DNA from: Phoronis australis
Lineage: Eukaryota > Phoronida > Phoronidae
Length of the DNA stretch: 64,000 nt
Direction: 5' to 3'
Assembly (NCBI GenBank): GCA_002633005.1
Contig: NMRA01000845.1
Span: forward strand, 15,950 to 79,949
The position numbers and the translations under genes were made by a program. Shown here piece after piece: positions 55,828 through 64,000 of the stretch. Numbering within the stretch: the first letter of the stretch is position 1; every line of letters starts with the position of its first letter. Under the pieces are notes generated by a model that saw nothing but the letters and a program-made list of their open reading frames with translations, ran no database searches and had not been told where the DNA came from.

Positions 55828-58800
55828 ACTTCGATGTTGATGAGTTTGTTAGACTGAAGATGGGGCTGCATCACCAACACACAGTTTTCTAAAATCCGAG
55901 CGAAAAATGTATAATTCGGAAAACTTCGATTGCAATCTGTGAAGCCACATGAAACCCCATCTGTTGTTTGTGATGCGAGTTATCAATCATAACTTCACTG
56001 TTGAAAGAATGGAGTTCACCGAAAATATTTATTGTAATTTGTAATTGTCAATTTTGAGTTGATTATCGCTGCATGATTTCGCTTTATATACAGAAATGAA
56101 ATATAAATTAAACATCTGAATTGCCTTCAGAATGTTTTTCTTGTCCAAAATGCAAAAAAATAAATAAATTAGGTGTTATGAAAAGTTTAGAAATTACTCA
56201 ACATCGTCTGTAAATGATTTACTATTTAAATTATTCGTCAACTAACTTAAATGTATTTCTTAATACATGTAACCAAGGAACTACTTGTAAACGTGAAATG
56301 GACATTCTTCATGAAATTCAGGTACTACCCAAACACTTCAGGCATCTTGGTGGCACTTACACGTACACTAAACTTTTAAATCTGGAGCGTTTAGGAGGCC
56401 GTAGCACGCTGTCTTTTGATGCATTGTGATCGCATGCGATTGTGGCTTTTAGGATGAAAACTGTATTGTGCTCGTTTGTTTTGAAGTACCCAGTTAGCTG
56501 CTTTGAAGACGAAAAAAACCAAAAATGATTTATGTGCAAAGTTTGTGAATTCTCTTTCTGTCAGTAATCGAAAAGTGTCTCTTTTTCATTCCGCATGTGC
56601 GATGGCAAATTTATAAGTAGCGAAATATATAGAAGACAAGCTTTTGCAAGAAGTTTCATTTGCAACGGAAATCATATGTTAAGATAAATTGGAGGTAACC
56701 CTGTCTACGTTCAAACCATTAGACGTATCGTTGCTCCCTGACGTTTTTTAAGACTCACTCTTAAAAATATTCCCAGTCACACCGACCCGTTCATTTCTAT
56801 CAAATTCGCTTTAAATTGTCAAATGTGTACACTTCAAAATGATTAATACCTCTCTTACCCACTTTCTAATTTCCTGATATTTTACGTGCCAGAATTGAAA
56901 ACAGACTTAATCACAAGATCCTTTCTGCCTCAAGTTGCAAAACATGACGTCCAGAGCATAGGAATGAGGAATGTTTCAAGTACAATGTACCAGCCAGTCA
57001 AAGTGGCCAAAAGGATCATTGGCCTCAAAAAATGTAAAACTTGTCAATAGTGAACGACCACAACAGAGGTATGGAATTTAATGGTCGATGTATGTGTCAG
57101 CGGTTTTGGCGAGAAATTTATTGTAGAAGCTTGTCTTTTGTGTTGATCACGTAATACGGAAATTATTGTTGTGTAGGGTTTGCTTGACAATTTTGTTTTT
57201 CTAGCCAAATGTCCACAAAGCATCAGATTCGAAATCAGTAAAATTATATACATGTATCCTTTAAAGTAGAAAGTCTGTAGAACTTGGCCTTTACTGTTTG
57301 TTAATCTGGCATCAGTTGGCTAACATGTACAGTTAGTAAAAGTTTGAATGAAGAATGATGAATTGGTAGCAAAACAAAAAATTCAGTAACATGTTAAATA
57401 TGAGATCGTTTAAGAGTTTTTAAAGAAACTTGTTTACAGTTTTCTAAAATATCATTTTGTTTACATGAAAATACAGTGCAACAAGCATAATATTTGAAAA
57501 TTTCACATGTACATGTATAACCGTGTGTTCACATTCTCTGCTTGTATGCCCTTCTTCCCTCTGCCACATGTATTTCAATGTTAATTTCGCTACCTATATG
57601 CTCATTCCATTTATTGCCTGATGGTGAGAGATAAAGTCTTGAAATATAGCCTGTGTTTTAACTTGTTTGTTTGTTGTGTCTCGGTGTTTTGCTATACAAC
57701 TGCAAAATGAAGAAAGGAGATTGCTTGGACACAACAAAAAACTCAGTGCCAAGCTGTCAAACAAAAATTTAGTCGTGTTTTTGTTTCGAAATTAGCCATA
57801 TTTGGATATCTTTCTAGGGTTCTACCTAACTCCATTGGCGAATATTCTATTAAATGCGCTCCATCTAATCACAAAGACCATTAATGTATAAGATAAGCGA
57901 CGTCGGAATTAGCTTTATTAAACAAAGCTAAAGCATATTAAGGTGGGAAACTAATCGATGAGGGTTCACTGAACTTCATTAACTTGTCAGCACTTAGACG
58001 ATCAAGTCTTGTTTTTTGGTCAGTCTTCAAACTTTTTCCCCCGCCTCCTACCTTCCCGTTTCATAGTATTTTATTCTGGGAATGCTTTACGCCACCTCTT
58101 CATGGTTTATATTAGTGTCTCCATTTCGTGCATGTTTATGGCGGTTTTTGTGGCCCATCTTGATGTTAGAAAAAATAGTTTTATATACGTATTTGCTATA
58201 AATGTTGTACTCTATTACTTTTTCTCACATTACCTAGACTGTGTTACGACACGACTGGTTAATAACAGCGAGTACGTAATTTTGTATAATACTTGGGCGA
58301 ATCATAAATCATGAAACATAAATAATTCTTACCATTCCACAAGCGAACGGTATTCAGGGCAAGTGCAAACCTACATGTATGTCTTGTGTCTCGGAAGGCA
58401 GCCCTGTTCGCGGACTTGGCTGACATTGATCTGAGCAGGTGCTTTTAGTCGGTGAGCGCTGGTCTCAAAATGAGTCGGGGAAGAAAACAGAACCATGTTT
58501 GCTTTTGGGCCTCTATTGTCGGAGGAGAAACATTAATTTGATTTGTTGAGTTGTCTTGTGGTGAGATATTAATTTGCTAAAACGATATTATACCCTGAAG
58601 GGCTGCCGAGACCGCTCATCAAATCACAAGCATTATATTTAATCTCTTTCAATCAAAAGATCATGTCACACTCAACGTTATACTTACGCCTTTGGTACAT
58701 GTACAACGTGTTTCCTAAATACGTATTATAGTTATTATTACACGTATTATTATCATTGATGCTTATCGAAAACCGTCGACATTTACTAACAAGAATAATT

Positions 58801-59880
58801 AAGATTTCTAGCACTCGGATATTAATATCGGCAGACTTCGGTCTCCCACAGACTTTAATCGTGAAAACGTTATCAACAGCCACAGCACTGAACAGGAGGA
58901 GAGATCAGCTTCAACCCAGCTGCATTTGTAAGTAAAACTTATAAGGAACTTCAAACTTTTCAATTGTTGATCTGCTTACTTCACACCCCCACCTTTACAT
59001 GCACGTGTATATTTAGTTTCCTGCGAGCACGGTCGGAAAGTCAGATGATATAAATTATATCTACATCACAGCAACAAACAAAATATGGCAAAATAGAAAT
59101 TCCTGAAGGCTGGTGAATTTTGCAAAATAGTAAATATGAAGCAGATATCGTACCCACAGGTTTTAGTAGCCTACTTAAATTGATTTTTTTTAATTTGAGT
59201 CACTTTTACGTTTTCAAAACCTGCGCGGTTTGAAAGTGCACTGAGAACGGCGAATTTTTCAGATACAAAAATCTTTAAATATTTTCGACATCATCGAAGA
59301 ATTTGGCAAATTTTGTTGATTAAGATGTTAATTGATTTTAGTTTTTTCTTTAGTTTCTCTGACGAATGTTGCAACGTTATATTTTTAAAGCGTCGAATGT
59401 TTTTTTCAGTGTTTGAATGTTTATCCTCCTCTACGAAACAACATTATAAAAAACGAGTGATGAAACTTACAGCAATACAGCATAGAAATTATTCTGAGTA
59501 ACCAAAGTAACCAAGAGATACTGTAACCACTTGACTGTAATTCAAAAAGGTTAACGAAAGGTTGAAAGCTGATGTCTTTTTGTACTTTTGTACAATTTCT
59601 GTGAAAATATATATTTTGGCCAGTATGATCAGTAAGCTAACATCAAATTTTTCCATCACAGTATTTTTCAAGACTCCAAACAAAGCAGTTACTTCGGCTA
59701 CAGGCAGATCTACACAAGTTTGTTTTAGCCATTCGATGAACAGGAGCCAAAACGAGATACAAGACGACTTTCCCAAAACAAATGAAGAATGATTTCACTT
59801 TGAACATGTCATCTGCTTTTATTTAGATTTTTTTACAAGAAGTTATTAGATCGCAATGTAGGCGGTATTGAAACCAACAC
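55828..59880. other. 3' flank of Ly6 gene B and a featureless 4-kb stretch
   Basis: An AATAAATAAA-type polyadenylation candidate lies near 56159, about 330 bases past the gene B stop. Beyond that I see no domain, transposon motif or repeat copy. TACATGTA octamers recur near 56266, 57249, 57510, 58373 and 58697. Confidence 0.45.
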
Positions 59881-59885
59881 AATTT

Positions 59886-60790
59886 CGCGTCTTTTGTACG
59901 GATTCTTTTAAAATCGCGTGGACCCCCACACCACTCGACCTCTGGCTACGACCCCATCGACCCACGGCACACAAACACCTCGGCTCAGTCTTCACAAGCT
60001 CGACTCGATCTGAACTTAGAACAACCGCTTACTTGCAGGACCAACGAGTTGTGTCGTGAGCTCGGGTGGCTTTTCCCTGCTTTTCTGCAATTAAGAGAGT
60101 CGATTAGGCCATTTGGAGAGCCAAAAATCAGAAAAAGACAACGCAACCAAATAAAATCAAAGAATTACACCAACGTTACAAATGTCGTTCCAGGCAAATT
60201 GTTAACGTCTCGTCTGCTTTTTAGTGAATGGCAGATTCAACATATTTTTGGGAGAGTGCGAGGAACCATTGAATACGTAATTTCTTCAGTAAGTACAATT
60301 TGAAAAAAACAAACTGTTAACCAAAAAGTATCCCAACGTTACATGGATTATATTGTAAACGAGTATACAATAGAATGCAAATAATAAAATTGTGGAATTA
60401 TTTACATTTACTGTAATGTAGTGTACTCTCTCACTAAGTTTAGCAGAACAGGGCCGTTGGTGGCCGCTCGTGTAACTATTTCCGTGAAAACGTTAGCCTG
60501 CTCACAATTCACTATTTCAGATATGTTCCTACGCCACTTACTGTTTTTAACCACCAGACTTGAGCCAGAGCAGATTTGCATCATATAGGTAAGTCTCGTG
60601 GGAAAGTCATTTAGCTACGTAATATGATGACGTAAAAAGCGCAAAGATACATCTATTGCCTCAGGACGTGGGTCGAGAGAGTTGAGGGGCGTGGGTCGAG
60701 GGGGCCCTGGGTGTTGGGTCGAGATGGTCACGGGTCGTGGGGTGTGGGGGATCGAGCGGTTTGAAAGGGTTTTAGAACAACCCCTTCTGT
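59886..60790. mobile_element. Probable foldback element with CGACCC-rich ends
   Basis: The left end (59886-60000) reads GCGTGGACCCCCACACCACTCGACC, followed by CATCGACCCACGG. The right end (60655-60790) is rich in the complement: GTGGGTCGAG repeated, GTGTGGGGGATCGAGCGG and GGGTTTTAG. The two ends are inverted relatives with tandem GACC-core units, but unit numbers differ and the match is looser than in the elements at 14687 and 33322. No transposase lies between them. Confidence 0.45.
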
Positions 60791-61635
60791 ACAATTGAAA
60801 GGGAGTTGATTTACTACCCTCCAGCATGTGCCAGGGTCATTGGAATTAACATTGTTCAAAACGAAATCATATTTACATCAGATACTCATCTGTTTCTGTA
60901 TTTACAAGCTGTCTGAAGTGACTGTACTAAGGTGTCGTAAATATTTTCAGCTTGGGATTTGTTATGTAAAATTTTGGAAGGTTTGTTAAGGAAATGTCGT
61001 TTTTTTCTGTTCCTAAGACGACTATACAATGCGAAGGATGCACTTCTTCATCCGTAAAGTTCTAATATTGGGGGTTGGAAGCCATAACTGTTACAAAACT
61101 CTTCGTAAGACATTAAAGTAGACTTCAATATTAAACAAATCACATGTACGATAAACACCTTTTAATACCAGGTCTTATAGAAAAAAGGATTTTTTATCAA
61201 CACAGGGAGTGTAAATAATATTTATCGCTTTTGTCGCACATTTGAAACTGGAACGTGACATCGTGAAAACTTTCCTTCTAGAACAAACTGTCAGTTCCGT
61301 CCGTTATATTCAAGAAAAACATCTCCCAGTTTGAAAAAACTTATCAACTCTACAACTAAGAACAGCTTCTTTGAGTTCACGAATGGCATTAGAGGTGAGT
61401 AGCCTACCAAACCAAGAAATTTTAATAAAAATCGAACATGAACCATTTTCAAAGCACCGTTGTCCTGACTTTGTACAGTTTCGTTTCGGCTAACCTAGTC
61501 ATTTTTCCCAGTCCACGTGAAATCAGAAAAAAATTCTCTCCAATTCTTGAATTATGTCAGCTTAAGGACTAGGCCGGGATTGTATTAGATGGACTAATTT
61601 AGGCAATAAAATTGTCTTAACCTGGGTGAGTTATT
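60791..61635. other. No recognisable gene
   Basis: No supported feature between the probable foldback element and the LINE fragment. Confidence 0.4.
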
Positions 61636-62000
61636 TTACGTAATACAGTAAGGATTCTTCTTGACCAACAGCTCATTATTTTTTTCTAGAAGCCTACTTG
61701 TAAAGTTAATATCGGGCATAATACTGTAATTAGTGGAGAGACAAATCTCCAAAAACATGAATGTTTTTTTTTTCATTAACGCAGAATTTTCATCGCAGTC
61801 CTTTTTAACCAAAGCAAACACTTTTTCGTTTTCTCAATATTTAACTTCAAACCAGAAAATTGATCAATTAAATATAAAGATGATTTCAAAGACACTTCAG
61901 AGCCGTCCAAAATTAAACAAGTGTCGTCGACTTTTTGAAATATCAAAATTGACGCCAGTGATGACACCATCCTGTCCAACCTAAAATTTCTAAACACAAT
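61636..62000 (-). pseudogene. LINE reverse-transcriptase fragment
   Basis: The minus strand reads DDTCLILDGSEVSLKSSL then SGLKLNIEKTK, the catalytic-site and following region of a non-LTR retrotransposon RT (the usual YADD, with the part before DD changed here). After a frame change, CLSTNYSIMPDINFTSRLLE gives the segment that usually follows the G-x-x-F motif. Frameshifts are needed near 61815, and the fragment is short. It lies 300 bases upstream of the GPCR, in opposite orientation. Confidence 0.7.
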
Positions 62001-62322
62001 ACAAACAGGTGAGAAGAAATGAGGTTACCTTTACGGCAACCTCTTACAATTTCAAACAATTCTGAAAAAAATCCTTGTTTGATACCACAAAGACTGGAAT
62101 TGTTATAGGGTTCTTACTGTGCTTATTAATCTTGAGCAGAAATTAAAAGTACTACAAATGACTAGTAACAAATAATTTTTGAAATAGCTGTTGCCCAATT
62201 TAAGAAATGGTTTATTAACATGACGCAACTTCACCATCATAATTTTATTCATGCATACTGATCGACATCGATCAAGTCGTAGATATCAACTCGTTTCCAA
62301 TTTTTGTAGAGACGTCTCCACC

Positions 62323-63483
62323 ATGGCCGACGAAAGTGGATCAGGCAATCCCCTGCGCATATTCCATAGGAATTCGGCGAACACTACGTCAAACTCGATG
62401 GTCCCAGTGAATTATCTCGCTGGGGTTGACCCGTTCCTCTATGGCTACCTATTCCCGTCTGTAGGCGCTGTCACCAGTTTGACAAATATGATATTTCTCT
62501 TCGTTCTGTCCAAGAATGTTACCCCAAGCAATTTGATGCTGAGCGCGATTTCATTGTTTGATTGGGCCTCTTGCGTAGTTAGTCAATCAATGTTTGTTGT
62601 CCTGTACACTTTAAACAACGTTGACTGGGTGCCGTACGAATGGTGTTTACCTTTCAAGCTAACACTACTGCACGTTCCGTCAGCTTTGCACATAGCTGCG
62701 TTGTGGACTACAATTTTTATGGCAACTCTAAGATGTTTTGTCGTTCGCAAACCTTTTCAAAATCATCTGGTAACCAAAAAGCTCACAATGGGGTTGATTT
62801 TTGCTGCATTTCTAACAGGATTCTTTGTTAATTGTTCTCGTTTCTTTGACTCCCATTTTGAGCCTCTGACCGTCCGCTCAAGGAAAAACTCATCAGTGTT
62901 AGTAACTGGGTGCACTGAAGAAATCGAACCGTGGATTAGCAATCCTTCCACCTATCTCTCTACTTACTTTATAATAAAAAGCCTTTTCCAGAATTTTATA
63001 CCAGTTATAACGTTGTTCACTTTAAATGTTTTTCTAATTCGTGAGATTCGCCTCGAAAAACGACCCCGGGGTGACAACAACGGAGGTCTTTCGGTGTGGA
63101 GCAGTCAACAGAGGTCGCGGAGATCTTCTAGCCGCCGCACCACAATCATGCTAGTTTTTATAGTGGCCTCCACCTTCTGCATCGAGATTCCCGTCGGCGC
63201 ATTGACAGCTGTCCAGATCGTCACATTGGATAAGCCACCTTATCTGAGAATGTACATGTACATATTTGGCATGTTATCGTTGCTGAATTCTCCGATAAAT
63301 TTTGTCATATACTGCTGCACTGGCTCCAACTTCAGATCAATATTTTGCGACATATTTTGCCCCTGTCTGAACACAAGCTCGACCCCTTCTGTGAAGCCGT
63401 GGAAAGAGCCCAATCCAAATCAGACAGCGAGAAGCCACAACCAAACGGTCTCGACCAGTCAAGAAGAAAGCATACACATATAA
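62323..63483 (+). CDS. Class A GPCR, FMRFamide/sex-peptide-receptor-like
   Basis: Intronless, 386 residues. I chose the ATG at 62323 because its context is a strong Kozak (TCCACCATGGCC); an in-frame ATG at 62251 would add 24 residues. The N-terminus has an NTTS glycosylation site. Seven hydrophobic segments lie at about residues 38-62, 70-95, 108-138, 155-172, 212-240, 273-302 and 310-332. A conserved Cys pair is visible: C108 at the start of TM3 and C197 in the second extracellular loop. The TM3 end reads TLRCF instead of DRY. TM7 reads LLNSPINFVIYCC instead of NPxxY, as in the peptide-receptor subset that includes FMRFamide and sex-peptide receptors. A basic third loop (RSRRSSSRR) and a Cys-rich tail (CDIFCPC, likely palmitoylated) follow. 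The ligand is unknown, probably a neuropeptide. Confidence 0.85.
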   Translation: MADESGSGNPLRIFHRNSANTTSNSMVPVNYLAGVDPFLYGYLFPSVGAVTSLTNMIFLFVLSKNVTPSNLMLSAISLFDWASCVVSQSMFVVLYTLNNVDWVPYEWCLPFKLTLLHVPSALHIAALWTTIFMATLRCFVVRKPFQNHLVTKKLTMGLIFAAFLTGFFVNCSRFFDSHFEPLTVRSRKNSSVLVTGCTEEIEPWISNPSTYLSTYFIIKSLFQNFIPVITLFTLNVFLIREIRLEKRPRGDNNGGLSVWSSQQRSRRSSSRRTTIMLVFIVASTFCIEIPVGALTAVQIVTLDKPPYLRMYMYIFGMLSLLNSPINFVIYCCTGSNFRSIFCDIFCPCLNTSSTPSVKPWKEPNPNQTARSHNQTVSTSQEESIHI

Positions 63484-64000
63484 CTAGAGTCTGAAATTTT
63501 GAAGAAAAGACAAGCGATGGTGAACATTCTCTCAGGAAAAGATCATACAGTTTTGAAGATTATTTTTTATCTTAACAAACTTGTCGGTTTAACAGCCGAT
63601 AAATGTATTTTGGGGCTTTTTTGAAGTTTTTAGCTTTGACCAGAGTTATGAAACAACAAAGCCCGTTGTGTGTTTGTGATTTTATTACAAATTGCAATTC
63701 TCGTCGTTGTCTGCCAGACATGCGCAGAAATCAAGGTGGCGTTACCAGTTAAGTACGCTTACATTAATGTGACTTTTTCGAGTTTGGTCTAACTTCGCCA
63801 GCAGGGCGTTATGTTACGACCGAGAGGTTCCAGTTTCGAATCCGCCGGTAATGCCTTTATAACGCCACCGTAGCCTTTTGCAGATGTAATATGCTAAAAC
63901 AATTGCATTCTCAGAGGCTATAAGGTCGCGTTCCGTCCACGAAGCAAACTTTTGATTTAGAACCTTAAGGGCTATAAACTTGGTTTCAACTTGTTACTTG
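63484..64000. other. 3' flank of the GPCR
   Basis: Contains a weak tRNA-like segment (B-box-like GTTTCGAATCC at 63833-63843) without a good A-box. No gene seen. Confidence 0.35.

Noticed and set aside
60049-60303. Plus-strand 84-aa frame inside the probable foldback element
   Set aside because: No transposase motif; basic composition only.
63775-63866. tRNA gene or SINE head
   Set aside because: A B-box-like GTTTCGAATCC is present, but I cannot place an A-box or a clover leaf.

Overview
This is a metazoan nuclear window, not bacterial. Evidence: spliced genes with GT/AG boundaries, a kringle exon, a rhodopsin-type GPCR, Ly6-type three-finger proteins, low gene density, and abundant decayed transposons. 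Gypsy, LINE, hAT, P/THAP, Polinton-type and foldback elements together, plus a strongly repeated TACATGTA octamer, suggest a marine invertebrate (hemichordate, amphioxus or echinoderm-like). The species is inference only. The assembly is draft quality: a 600-base N run at 15456-16055, and single Ns at 40857 and 47684 that lie at duplication edges.

Layout. 1-10 kb: a kringle exon (minus, 1464-1709), an hAT transposase remnant (2409-3671), a divergent pair of Polinton-type protease fragments (5143-6143), a 25-bp tandem repeat, a THAP-like fragment, a LINE RNase H fragment (about 7330-8217) and two copies of a 0.35-kb interspersed repeat. 10.5-16.6 kb: a dense field of inverted repeats. It holds an imperfect palindrome split by a 2.1-kb insertion, a THAP-bearing unit with long inverted ends, and a foldback element whose arms are built of GACC-core repeats. 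20-27.7 kb: a decayed plus-strand Gypsy element, broken by a minus-strand Gypsy, GGGGCGG-type MITEs and a LINE fragment sitting inside its integrase region.

30.5-56 kb: the main intact gene content. Two tandem three-exon genes encode secreted, probably GPI-anchored Ly6/uPAR-type proteins (30814-35637 and 49778-55827). They share intron phases, exon lengths and upstream sequence. Between them lie a P-element/THAP9-like transposase exon, P2X7-C-terminal-like (P2XR_C) pseudogene pieces, a THAP exon, and two near-identical duplications of 1.3 kb that may be uncollapsed haplotypes. 56-64 kb: mostly featureless, then a probable foldback element, a LINE reverse-transcriptase fragment and an intact intronless class A GPCR (62323-63483).

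The host genes credibly functional are the two Ly6-type genes and the GPCR, with the kringle exon as part of a larger gene. Almost everything else is mobile-element debris. The most unusual material is the foldback/inverted-repeat architecture and the adjacent, oppositely oriented Polinton-type protease copies. I did not find a clear new multi-gene system.
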